From Conexibacter woesei Iso977N (GTDB lineage Bacteria; Actinomycetota; Thermoleophilia; Solirubrobacterales; Solirubrobacteraceae), in NCBI RefSeq assembly GCF_000424625.1, contig NZ_AUKG01000001.1, positions 2,108,001 through 2,172,000 on the forward strand: a DNA stretch of 64,000 nucleotides, read 5' to 3'. A program made the position numbers and the translations under genes. The notes below the pieces were generated by a model. It had not been told where the DNA came from and did not search any database. It was given only the letters and a program-made list of their open reading frames with translations. Shown piece by piece: positions 38,740-47,067 of this stretch. How positions within the stretch are numbered: the stretch's first letter is position 1; each line of letters begins with the position of its first letter.

Positions 38740-40665
38740 TCAGGTGCCGTAGGCGCGGAGGAAGCGCGCCACGACCGGTGCCGCGACCGCGCCGCCGGAG
38801 CTGCCGTGTTCGATCAGGACGGCGATCGCCAGGTCGCCGCGGGCGGCGATGAACCAGGCGTGGGTGGGTGGTGGGTTGCCGGTGCCGTACTCGGCGGTGC
38901 CGGACTTGCCGATGGGCTCGCCCGGGGTGGAGGACAGGGCGGAGGCGCCGGTGCCGTGGGTGATGACGCCGCGCATGAGGCTGCGCAGGGGTGCGAGCTC
39001 GTCGGAGGGGAGACGGGGGCCGGTGGTGGAGCGGTCGTCGGACAGCAGCCGGGGCGCGTGCCAGCGGCCGGCGCTGACGGTCGCCGCCACGCCGGCCATC
39101 GCGAGCGGTGTCGCGGTGACGCGGTCCTGGCCGATCATCGCGGCGGCGTGGGCGACCGCGCCGGCGGGTGCCGGGACGCGGGAGCGGGCGATCGCGACCG
39201 CGGAGGTGCTGTCGCGGCCGAGGCCGAAGTCGCGCGCCACGCTCGTGAGGTCGCCGTCGTGCAGGCGGCCGGCGAGGCCGATGAAGGCCGTGTTGCACGA
39301 GATCGCGAAGTCGTCGGCGAACGACGGCGACCCGCCCGCCTCGCCCTCGAAGTTCTTGAACGACCGCCCGTCGACCGTGATCGTCCTCGGGCACGGGACG
39401 GTCGCGCCGGGGTCGAGCCCACGCCGGAGCAGCGCCGCAGTCGTCACCACCTTGAACGTCGAGCCCGGCGGGTAGATCCCGCCGAGCCCGCGGTCGAACG
39501 TCATGTCGGTCGGGCGGTTCGCGACGGCGAGCACGTCGCCGCTGGAGGGTTGGACGACAACCACTGCGGCGTTGCCCGTCACGCCCCCGAGCGCCGACTC
39601 GGCGGCGGCCTGGGCGCGCTGCGACAGCGTCGTCCGGACCGCGCGCGGCGCCCGGCCCGGCACGCGGTGCAGCGTCGCGACCACGTCGCCGGTCGCCGCG
39701 TCGCGCGTCACGACCGAGCGCGACGCGCTCCCGCGCAGCTGTCCGTCGAACTGCTGCTGGAGCCCCGACTGCCCGATGTCGTCGCCCGCGGCGATCGTGC
39801 CGCCGGACCTCGCCACCTGCTCGGCGGTCGCCGCCCCGACCGTGCCCAGGAACGCGCGCGCGAAGGCGCGGGTCGGGGCCAGCGGCGCGCGCCCGTCGAC
39901 CGTCTGCGCGCCCGGCACGGCCCGCACGCGCGCGGCGACCTTCGCGAAGTCGCCGGACCGCAGCGTCACCGCCTCCACGAACTGCTTGGGCCCGGCGCCG
40001 CGGACCTGCTCGATGTAGGCGTCGGGGTCGATGTCCACCATCTTGGCCAGCGCACGGGCGCTCGCAGCGACATCATGCACTTGGTCGCGCTCCAGCCCGA
40101 CCGCGACGACGGCGCGCTCGCGCACGATCGCCTGGCCGGCGCGGTCGAGGATCGACGCCCGGGTGGGCGCGGTGGCCGCGGTGCCCAGCCGCGTGCCCGC
40201 TCGGAGATGGCGATCGATCAGCGTCGGCGAGTACACGACCCGCCAGTCGCCCTGCTCGTCCCTGCGCAGCGTCGCGGTCGCGGTGCTGCGCCAGGTCCCG
40301 ATCGCGGGGATCCGCCAGGTCACCGCCAGCGGCGCGCGGGCGCGCCCGTCCTCCAGCAGCATCGCGGCACCGGCGCGCACCGCGACGCGCGCGCCGTCGA
40401 GGCCGCGGCGGTTGGCCACCAGCGCGCGCCGCGCCACGGCGGGCTGGTTCGTCGCCGCGGCCGCCGCCGCGTCGCGCCCCGCCGACCAGTCGGTGGCAAA
40501 GCGCGCCACCGCCGCCTGGGCCTGGGCGCGCGGGTCCGGCCTGCTGCCACCGCCGCCGGCGACGAGGAACACCACCACCGCCACCGCGGCGACCGCGGCC
40601 AGCAGCGCGGCGAGCGCGAGGCCTCGGCGGGGAGCGCGGCGCGGCCGGGAGGAACGAGAGGGCAT
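38740..40665 (-). CDS. Class B penicillin-binding protein with MecA_N domain
   Basis: 641 aa. One membrane anchor lies at about 15-37. An NTF2-like MecA_N domain spans about 45-155 (AQAAVARFATDWSAGRD, then DWRVVYSPTLIDRHL). The dimerisation region follows from about 165. The transpeptidase has GSTFKVV with Ser402/Lys405, SCN (456-458) and KSGTAE (587-592), so it should crosslink peptidoglycan. The MecA_N domain is shared with low-affinity PBP2a. It is divergent from a LysR regulator and a beta-lactamase-like gene. Confidence 0.92.
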   Translation of the reverse strand: MPSRSSRPRRAPRRGLALAALLAAVAAVAVVVFLVAGGGGSRPDPRAQAQAAVARFATDWSAGRDAAAAAATNQPAVARRALVANRRGLDGARVAVRAGAAMLLEDGRARAPLAVTWRIPAIGTWRSTATATLRRDEQGDWRVVYSPTLIDRHLRAGTRLGTAATAPTRASILDRAGQAIVRERAVVAVGLERDQVHDVAASARALAKMVDIDPDAYIEQVRGAGPKQFVEAVTLRSGDFAKVAARVRAVPGAQTVDGRAPLAPTRAFARAFLGTVGAATAEQVARSGGTIAAGDDIGQSGLQQQFDGQLRGSASRSVVTRDAATGDVVATLHRVPGRAPRAVRTTLSQRAQAAAESALGGVTGNAAVVVVQPSSGDVLAVANRPTDMTFDRGLGGIYPPGSTFKVVTTAALLRRGLDPGATVPCPRTITVDGRSFKNFEGEAGGSPSFADDFAISCNTAFIGLAGRLHDGDLTSVARDFGLGRDSTSAVAIARSRVPAPAGAVAHAAAMIGQDRVTATPLAMAGVAATVSAGRWHAPRLLSDDRSTTGPRLPSDELAPLRSLMRGVITHGTGASALSSTPGEPIGKSGTAEYGTGNPPPTHAWFIAARGDLAIAVLIEHGSSGGAVAAPVVARFLRAYGT

Positions 40666-40695
40666 CGCCGTCCATCTCAGCGCTCCCGCTCCGAG

Positions 40696-41709
40696 ATGTC
40701 CAAGGCCGATATCGCACGGTCAGCGATGCGCGAACTGCTATCAATCCCTCCCGACGTGGACCTCCTCGCCCACCTGCGCTGCTTCGTCGCCGTCGCCGAG
40801 ACCCAGCACTTCGGCCGCGCCGCGGAGCGCCTGCACGTCACGCAGCCCGCGCTGTCGCGGACGATCGCGCGCCTGGAGCGCACGCTCGGCGCCCAGCTCT
40901 TCGAGCGCACGTCGCGGACCGTGAGCCTCAGCAGCGCCGGCGAGGTCCTGCTGGCCGACGCCGAGCACCTCGTCGACCGCGCCGATCGGTTCCTGGAGAC
41001 CGCCGCCCGCGCGCGCCGCGGAGAGATCGGCACGATCCGCGCCGGCATCCCGCTCGGGCTGCCCGCCGCGACGGTCGCGACGCTCGCGCGCAGCTTCCGC
41101 GACCGCCATCCGGGCGTCGGCCTCGACCTGCGCGAGCTGCCCGCCGACGCCCGGCTCGGCCCCGGCCTGGACGCCGCGCTGCTCGTCCCGGAGCCCGGCG
41201 ACGGCGCTAGCGGCGGCGGCCGCGCGAGGGTCCACCGCGGCCCGGCGCTGGTCCAGCCGCTCGGCGTGCTCGTCCCGGCGGCGAGCGCGCTCGCCGAGCG
41301 CCGGGAGCTCCACCTCGCCGATCTCGCCGGCCACGCGCTTGCGCTGCTGCCGATCGACCGCGCCGGATGGGACCCGGACCTGCTGGGCGCCTGCCGCCGC
41401 GGCGGCTTCGAGCCGGTCGCGATCCACCGCCCCGAGCAGCCGGCGTTCGCGCTCGGGCTGGTCCTGGCGGGCGAGGCGATCGCGTTCGGCGACCCCGGCC
41501 AGGCGCACGACGACATCGTCTGGCGCCCGCTCGTCGGCGCCCCGGTCAGCCGCCGCCTGCAGCCGGTGTGGCGCGACGGCGGCCGCGGCGCGCTGTTCGC
41601 GCAGGCGGCGGTCCGGGCGCTGCGCGAGGGCGACGCGTGGCTCCGCCAGGACGACGCCGCGGCGCCGCCCGCCGCCCAGGCCTCCCCGCGACCGGGGTCG
41701 TTCGCGTGA
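40696..41709 (+). CDS. LysR-family transcriptional regulator
   Basis: 337 aa if started at ATG 40696; ATG 40729 or GTG 40756 would be closer to the usual length of about 300 and no ribosome binding site decides. The helix-turn-helix is LLAHLRCFVAVAETQHFGRAAERLHVTQPALSRTIARLERTLGAQLFERTSR. The effector domain follows (GEIGTIRAGIPLGLPAATVATLARSFRDRHPGV). It overlaps the beta-lactamase-like gene as GTGA and is divergent from the penicillin-binding protein, an AmpR-like context. Confidence 0.9.
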   Translation: MSKADIARSAMRELLSIPPDVDLLAHLRCFVAVAETQHFGRAAERLHVTQPALSRTIARLERTLGAQLFERTSRTVSLSSAGEVLLADAEHLVDRADRFLETAARARRGEIGTIRAGIPLGLPAATVATLARSFRDRHPGVGLDLRELPADARLGPGLDAALLVPEPGDGASGGGRARVHRGPALVQPLGVLVPAASALAERRELHLADLAGHALALLPIDRAGWDPDLLGACRRGGFEPVAIHRPEQPAFALGLVLAGEAIAFGDPGQAHDDIVWRPLVGAPVSRRLQPVWRDGGRGALFAQAAVRALREGDAWLRQDDAAAPPAAQASPRPGSFA

Positions 41710-42581
41710 GCGGGCGCAGCGCCGCCGACCGCCTCGCCGCCGGCCTCGCGCCCGGCCAGCGCGCGTGGATCCACGCGCGCGACCTCGACAGCGACCGCGA
41801 GGTCGGCCTCGACCCCGACCGCCGCGTCCCGGTCGCCTCGATCGCGAAGCTCGCGCTGCTCGTGGCGCTGCACCGCCTCGCGGACGCGGGCGAGGTCGAC
41901 CTCACCGCGCAGACGACCGTGCCCGTCGCCGGCCGCACGCTCGGCTTCACCGGCCTGTCGGTGCTCTCCGATCCGGCGACGCTCAGCCTCCGCGACCTGT
42001 CGTTGTTGATGATCACGGTCAGCGACAACGCCGCGGCCGACGTCCTGTTCGGCGTCGTCGGGGTCGCGCGCGTGGGCGAGGAGCTGGCGGCGCTCGGGCT
42101 GCCCGGCATCGCCGTCCGCCAGACGCTGCGCGAGATGTTCATCATGTTGAACGAGGACACCGGCGGCGCCGGGCCCGCCGACGCGGCCGCGCGCATGAGC
42201 GACCCGGCGCGCCTGCGCGTCCTGGATCCGGACCTGACCAGCAGCGCCTCGCCGCGCGACCTGACCGCGCTGCTGGCCGCGATCTGGCGCGACGAGGCGG
42301 CGACGCCGGCCGCCTGCGCCGAGATGCGCCGCGCGCTCGGCCTGCAGGTGTGGCCGCACCGGCTCGCCTCGGGGTTCCCGTCCGACGACGTGCGCGTGAG
42401 CGGCAAGACCGCGACGCTGCCGACGATGCGCCACGAGATCGGCGTCGTCGAGTACCCCGCCGGCGGCCGCTACGCGGTGGCGGTGCTGACGCAGACCGGC
42501 TCGCCGGCGCCGACGCAGCCGGGCGCGGACGCGGCGATCGGGACCGTCGGCCGGACGGCGGTCGAGCTGCTGCGCGGGTAG
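41706..42581 (+). CDS. Class A beta-lactamase-like serine hydrolase
   Basis: 291 aa from GTG at 41706. Motifs: SIAK (45-48) as the S-x-x-K nucleophile, SDN (106-108), and KTA (234-236) in the place of KTG. No signal peptide is seen, so it would act in the cytoplasm unless the start is wrong. The omega-loop Glu is not obvious. It could be a beta-lactamase, a DD-peptidase-like enzyme or an esterase. Coupling to LysR and closeness to a MecA_N-type PBP support a cell-wall or beta-lactam role. Confidence 0.82.
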   Translation: MSGRSAADRLAAGLAPGQRAWIHARDLDSDREVGLDPDRRVPVASIAKLALLVALHRLADAGEVDLTAQTTVPVAGRTLGFTGLSVLSDPATLSLRDLSLLMITVSDNAAADVLFGVVGVARVGEELAALGLPGIAVRQTLREMFIMLNEDTGGAGPADAAARMSDPARLRVLDPDLTSSASPRDLTALLAAIWRDEAATPAACAEMRRALGLQVWPHRLASGFPSDDVRVSGKTATLPTMRHEIGVVEYPAGGRYAVAVLTQTGSPAPTQPGADAAIGTVGRTAVELLRG

Positions 42582-42623
42582 GCACGACGCGGTTCGGGCG
42601 CCGTTGCCACTACCGTGCGGCGC

Positions 42624-43265
42624 ATGGCTTCTGGCGATGGCGTGCGTTCGGTCAAGATCGGTGCGGATGAGCGGACCGGGTGGTCGTCGGAGCGCCCGGA
42701 GCGCAAGACCTCCGGGCCGGGGCGGCCGCCGCGGCCGGAAGGGCGGGCGCTGAACGTCAAGGCGTCGGACACGCTGAGCTTCCCGAACGGGTCGCTCGTG
42801 GTGTTCACGGGCGCCGATCCGATCACGGTGCATCGTCTCGTCGCCCGGATGCTCCCGCGGCCCGCGCTGATCTCCTACGACGCGCTCGCGCGCCAGGTCG
42901 CCGAGAAGGTCCCGGCCGAGCAGGTCGGCGAGGTCACGCTGCGGCTGATCACCAAGCGCGTCGAGGAGCGCAAGGCCGAGGGCCAGGCGACCGTCATCGA
43001 GACCGGCGACCTCTCCACCGAGCTGCGCACCGCGCTCACCAAGCTCGCCGACCGCAGGGCCGGCTCGCACCTCGTCGTCCTGGACTCCGGCCGCAAGGCC
43101 GTCGGCGACGACGAGCGCTTCGAGGCGCTCCGCACCGTCGTCTCCGGCGCCCGCAGCGGCGAGATCGGCTCGGAGGGCTTCTCCACCGCGATGGTCCTCG
43201 GCCGCGTCGACCTCGACAAGGTCACGGCCATCGAGTTCGTCGCGCCCCGCCAGCGCCGACGCTGA
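42624..43265 (+). CDS. P-loop-like protein with degenerate Walker A
   Basis: 213 aa from ATG at 42624; GTG at 42615 adds 3 residues. The first 45 residues are basic and disordered. Then LVVFTGADPITVHRLVARMLP stands where a polynucleotide-kinase-type P-loop would be, but the G-x4-GK-S/T residues are missing. ISYDALARQVAEKV, then RLITKRVEERKAEGQATVIETGDLSTELRTALTKLA, follows the order seen in such kinases. It may be an inactive structural relative. Confidence 0.55.
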   Translation: MASGDGVRSVKIGADERTGWSSERPERKTSGPGRPPRPEGRALNVKASDTLSFPNGSLVVFTGADPITVHRLVARMLPRPALISYDALARQVAEKVPAEQVGEVTLRLITKRVEERKAEGQATVIETGDLSTELRTALTKLADRRAGSHLVVLDSGRKAVGDDERFEALRTVVSGARSGEIGSEGFSTAMVLGRVDLDKVTAIEFVAPRQRRR

Positions 43266-43313
43266 CCGCGCCGGGTTGCGGCGGCCGCCGCCGCGGGGGC
43301 GTAGCCTCGCGGC

Positions 43314-44255
43314 ATGGCGGAGAACGGGTGGCCGGCGCTGCGCGTCGAGGACTGGACGGCGACGCGCGAGACGCTGCACCGCTGGCTGCAGGTCGTCGGG
43401 AAGGTGCGGCTGGCGCAGGCGCCGATGGTCAACCACTGGTGGCAGGTCACGCTGTACGTGACGCCGCGCGGGCTGACGACGTCGGCGATGCCCGCCCCGG
43501 ACGGCGCGAGCTTCGAGATCGAGTTCGACTTCTGCGCGCACCGGCTGGTCATCACGCTCGAAGGCGGCGAGCGGCGGGAGATCGCGCTGGCGCCCAAGAG
43601 CGTCGCCGCGTTCTACGCCGAGGTCGTCGACGCGCTCACGTCGCTCGGGCTCGACATCCCGATCTGGCCGGTGCCGGTCGAGATCGAGGACGCCGTCCCG
43701 TTCGACCAGGACACCGCGCACGCGAGCTACGACCCGGCGGCGGCCCAGCTGTTCTGGCGCCAGCTCGTCCAGGCCGACCGCGTGCTCTCCGCGTTCCGGG
43801 CGCGGTTCGGCGGCAAGGTCAGCCCCGTGCACTTCTTCTGGGGCGCGATGGACATGGCGGTCACGCGCTTCTCGGGCCGGCTGGCCCCGCGCCACCCGGG
43901 CGGCGCGCCCAACTGCGGCGACTGGGTGATGGTCGAGGGCTACTCGCACGAGCTGGCCAGCTGCGGCTTCTGGCCCGGCGGCGGGGAGGAGGGCGCGTTC
44001 TACGCCTATGCCTACCCGGAGCCCGGCGGCTACGGCGACGCACCCGTCACCCCGGACGCGGCCTTCTACTCCGCGGACTTCCAGCAGTTCCTGCTGCCCT
44101 ACGAGGCGGTCCGGACCGCCGCCGACCCCGACGCGACGTTGTTGGGGTTCTTGCAGACCACCTACGGCGCGGCGGCCGACCTGGGCCGCTGGGATCGCGC
44201 CGCGCTGGAGTACGTGCCGGTCGAGGGCGCGCGGCCGGGCGGCGCGGCGTCGTAG
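43314..44255 (+). CDS. DUF5996-family protein
   Basis: 313 aa. Start MAENGWPALRVEDWTATRETLHRWLQVVGKVRLAQAPMVNHWWQVTLYVTPRGLTT is the family signature, and HFFWGAMDMAVTRFSGR with APNCGDWVMVEGYSHELASCGFWPGG marks the second half. Function is unknown for the family. The gene is 10 nt upstream of an aldo/keto reductase and likely in the same transcript. Confidence 0.88.
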   Translation: MAENGWPALRVEDWTATRETLHRWLQVVGKVRLAQAPMVNHWWQVTLYVTPRGLTTSAMPAPDGASFEIEFDFCAHRLVITLEGGERREIALAPKSVAAFYAEVVDALTSLGLDIPIWPVPVEIEDAVPFDQDTAHASYDPAAAQLFWRQLVQADRVLSAFRARFGGKVSPVHFFWGAMDMAVTRFSGRLAPRHPGGAPNCGDWVMVEGYSHELASCGFWPGGGEEGAFYAYAYPEPGGYGDAPVTPDAAFYSADFQQFLLPYEAVRTAADPDATLLGFLQTTYGAAADLGRWDRAALEYVPVEGARPGGAAS

Positions 44256-44265
44256 TCTCGGGGGC

Positions 44266-45249
44266 ATGCGTTCACGGAAGCTCGGCAGGACCGGTCACGA
44301 CGTCTCGGAGGTCGGGTTCGGCGCCTGGCAGATCGGTGCCGATTGGGGCGATGTCGCCGACGATGACGCGATGGCGACGCTGGAGGCGGCGGTCGAGGCG
44401 GGGGTGACGTTCTTCGACACGGCCGACGTCTACGGCGATGGGCGGTCGGAGCGGCTGGTGGGGCGGTTGCTGGCGGAGCATCCGGAGGCGGGGTTGTTCG
44501 TCGCGACCAAGATGGGGCGGCGGCTGGACCAGACGGTCGCGAACTACTCGCCGGAGCACTTCCGCGCGTGGAACGACCGCTCGCGCGAGAACCTGGGCGT
44601 CGACACGCTGCCGTTGGTGCAGCTGCACTGCCCGCCGACCGACCTGTACTACCGCCCGGAGGTCTTCGAGGACCTCGACGCGATGGTCGCCGAGGGCCGG
44701 ATCGCGGCTTACGGCGTCAGCGTCGAGCGGGTCGAGGAGGCGCTGAAGGCGATCGAGTACCCGGGCGTCGCCACGGTGCAGATCATCTACAACATGTTCC
44801 GCCAGCGGCCCGCCGCGCTGTTCTTCGAGGAGGCGGCGAAGCGGGGCGTCGGCGTGATCGTCCGGGTGCCGCTCGCGTCCGGGCTGCTGTCCGGGAAGTA
44901 CACGCGTGAGACGTCCTTCGCGGCCGACGACCACCGGAACTTCAACCGCCACGGCGAGAGCTTCGACGTCGGCGAGACGTTCGCGGGCGTGCCGTTCGAG
45001 GTCGGGCTGGACGCCGTGGAGGAGCTGCGCGGGCTCGTCCCGCCGGATGCCGCGCTGGCCGCGTTCGCGCTGCGCTGGATCCTCATGCACCCCGCGGTCT
45101 CGACCGTCATCCCGGGCGCGCGCTCCCCGGAGCAGGCGCGGGGCAACGCCGCGGCGGCGGACCTCCCGGCGCTGGACGACGCGACGCTCGCGCGGGTCGC
45201 CGCCGTCTACGACGAGCGGATCGCGCCGTACGTCCATCAGCGCTGGTAG
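44266..45249 (+). CDS. Aldo/keto reductase
   Basis: 327 aa from ATG at 44266. RKLGRTGHDVSEVGFGAWQIG, FFDTADVYGDGRSERLVGR with catalytic Asp and Tyr, VATKMGRR with the Lys, and LVQLHCPPTD with the His follow the family order. IPGARSPEQARGN near the end binds NADPH. Substrate unknown. It ends at 45249 and the next gene's ATG begins at the following base. Confidence 0.93.
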   Translation: MRSRKLGRTGHDVSEVGFGAWQIGADWGDVADDDAMATLEAAVEAGVTFFDTADVYGDGRSERLVGRLLAEHPEAGLFVATKMGRRLDQTVANYSPEHFRAWNDRSRENLGVDTLPLVQLHCPPTDLYYRPEVFEDLDAMVAEGRIAAYGVSVERVEEALKAIEYPGVATVQIIYNMFRQRPAALFFEEAAKRGVGVIVRVPLASGLLSGKYTRETSFAADDHRNFNRHGESFDVGETFAGVPFEVGLDAVEELRGLVPPDAALAAFALRWILMHPAVSTVIPGARSPEQARGNAAAADLPALDDATLARVAAVYDERIAPYVHQRW

Positions 45250-46308
45250 ATGCGGCGCCTCGCGCTCGCATCGCTCGCGGCGTTCACGCTCCTCGGCGGC
45301 GCCAGCGCCCAGGCCAGGACGCTCGCGGTCGGCCCGGGTAAGACCTACAACAAGCCCTGCGCCGCGATCGCCGCGGCGCACCCCGGGGACACCGTCCAGA
45401 TCGACGCGCGCGGCAACGGCCGCTACGACGGTGACGTCTGCGCGTCGTCCACCGCGCGCCTGACGATCGAGGGCGTCCACGGCCGCGCGCGCATCGCCGC
45501 CGCCGGCGCCAGCAGCCAGGGCAAGGCGATCTGGGTGCTCTCGGGCGCGCACGTGGTCGTCCGCGACGTCGAGCTGTCGGGCGCGAGGGTCCCGGACCGC
45601 AACGGCGCCGCCATCCGCCTGGAGGGCGGCTCGCTCACGCTCGACCGCGTGTACTTCCACGACGACGAGGACGGCATCCTCGTCGCCAACGACCCCAGGA
45701 TCGACCTGACGATCACCCGCTCGCAGTTCGCCCGCAACGGCGCGGGCGACGGGTACTCGCACAACATCTACGTCGGCGCGATCCACCGCTTCACGCTGCG
45801 CGACAGCTGGTCGCACGACGCGCGCGTCGGCCATCTCGTGAAGTCCCGCGCGGCGATCAACGACATCGTCGACAACCGCCTGACCGGCCGGCGCGGGACC
45901 GATTCCTACGAGCTCGACCTCCCCAACGGCGGCCGCGCGCGCGTGACCGGCAACGTCATCGAGCAGGGCCCGAGGACCGAGAACCCCAACATGCTCGCCT
46001 TCGGCGAGGAGGGCGCGGTCGCGGGCTCGCAGCTGACGCTGAGCGACAACACGTTCGTCAACGACCGCCCGGCCGGCGGGACGGCGGTCCTGATCGCCCC
46101 GAGCGTCACCAGGCCCGCGATCGTCACCGACAACATCGTCACCGGCGCGACGACGTTCGTCGCCCAGACGACGCCGAAGCCACGCCTGCGCAGGAACTGC
46201 CTGGCGCGCGACCCGCGCTTCAGGAATCGCAAGGCCTATGACTACCGGCTGAGCGCGGGCTCGCCCTGCCACGGCCGCGGCGCGCCCGCGGCGGTCGCCA
46301 GGCCCTAG
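45250..46308 (+). CDS. Secreted right-handed beta-helix protein
   Basis: 352 aa. A signal peptide lies at 1-22 (RRLALASLAAFTLLGGASAQA). The body is a parallel beta-helix: repeated short strands such as LTIEGVHGRARI, VVVRDVELSGARV, SLTLDRVYFHDDEDGILVAN, FTLRDSWSHDARVGH and ARVTGNVIEQ. This is typical of pectate-lyase-like carbohydrate-binding or -cleaving proteins. No catalytic site is assignable. Paired Cys near the start (PCAAI, DVCAS) and end are likely disulfides. Confidence 0.85.
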   Translation: MRRLALASLAAFTLLGGASAQARTLAVGPGKTYNKPCAAIAAAHPGDTVQIDARGNGRYDGDVCASSTARLTIEGVHGRARIAAAGASSQGKAIWVLSGAHVVVRDVELSGARVPDRNGAAIRLEGGSLTLDRVYFHDDEDGILVANDPRIDLTITRSQFARNGAGDGYSHNIYVGAIHRFTLRDSWSHDARVGHLVKSRAAINDIVDNRLTGRRGTDSYELDLPNGGRARVTGNVIEQGPRTENPNMLAFGEEGAVAGSQLTLSDNTFVNDRPAGGTAVLIAPSVTRPAIVTDNIVTGATTFVAQTTPKPRLRRNCLARDPRFRNRKAYDYRLSAGSPCHGRGAPAAVARP

Positions 46309-46667
46309 CCGACCGGGCCGTTGTGGGTGTCGAAGCGTGCGACCTTGCCGTGCTCGACGATGACGTCGACACGGTCGAACCGCAGGTCCATCGTCAGCGC
46401 CAGGCTCTTGCCGTCGGTCGTCGTCGCGCGGACGTTGCACCTGTGCGCCGTGCCGAGCCTCACCGCGTCGTCGAGCGAGAGGCCGAGGACGCGGCGGGCG
46501 TCGAACGTCCCGCGTGGATGTTGCACCCTGCCACCCATCTTGACCTCGGCCGGGCACCAGATCGGGTGCGCCGGACGCACGACGTGGACCCTCGGCGACG
46601 AGCCGCCGCAGCCCGCCGCCGCCGCGACGACGAGCAGCGCCGCGGCCGCCGCGGCGCGCGTCCTCAC
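46305..46667 (-). CDS. Lipoprotein, I78 inhibitor-like
   Basis: 120 aa from GTG at 46667. A hydrophobic signal ends in the lipobox AAAAGCGG (Cys about residue 19). The C-terminal half, SLDDAVRLGTAHRCNVRATTTDGKSLALTMDLRFDRVDVIVEHGKVARF, resembles the I78 family of small serine-protease inhibitors, whose motif is a DxRxDR strand. Confidence in that family is low. It overlaps the NIPSNAP-like gene start as a GTGA-type junction and shares a CTAG stop overlap with the beta-helix gene. Confidence 0.7.
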   Translation of the reverse strand: MRTRAAAAAALLVVAAAAGCGGSSPRVHVVRPAHPIWCPAEVKMGGRVQHPRGTFDARRVLGLSLDDAVRLGTAHRCNVRATTTDGKSLALTMDLRFDRVDVIVEHGKVARFDTHNGPVG

Positions 46668-46975
46668 CCGAACACCGGCCGCAGGAACGTGCGGTCCCAG
46701 CGCCTCACGCACCCCGACTCGTCGCGGATCCGGTCGGCCTCCAGGAACTCCGGGTCGCTCCCGAACCCCTCGCGGTACTCCTCGTAGGCCGCCAGCGACG
46801 GGAACGTGAACAGCGCGTAGGCGACGTCCGACGCGCCCTCCGACGGCAGGAAGTACCCATGGTGCTGACCACCGGACTTGTTCACCAACCTGATCCACGC
46901 GCGGCCGAAGCGTTCGAAGTCCTCCACCTTGCTCGGGTCGATCTCGTAGCGCAGGTGGCAGGTCACGGGAGGCAT
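46664..46975 (-). CDS. NIPSNAP-like ferredoxin-fold protein
   Basis: 103 aa from ATG at 46975; longer in-frame starts exist upstream but lack support. PVTCHLRYEIDPSKVEDFERFGRAWIRLVNKSGGQHHGYFLPSEGASDVAYALFTFPSLAAYEEYREGF is the NIPSNAP pattern of a dimeric alpha-beta fold. Biochemical role unknown. It is upstream of, and coupled to, the lipoprotein gene. Confidence 0.85.
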   Translation of the reverse strand: MPPVTCHLRYEIDPSKVEDFERFGRAWIRLVNKSGGQHHGYFLPSEGASDVAYALFTFPSLAAYEEYREGFGSDPEFLEADRIRDESGCVRRWDRTFLRPVFG

Positions 46976-47067
46976 GGCGCCCTTGTACCAGATCGCCCGC
47001 ATCCCACCCGAACGGCGGGATGCGGGCATTGATCGTTGAGCATCGGTGTGGAACGCTGCCGCGACCG

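Noticed and set aside
40677-44267. A 1196-aa open frame on the minus strand
   Set aside because: It spans the LysR, beta-lactamase-like, P-loop-like and DUF5996 genes, all of which have family motifs on the plus strand.
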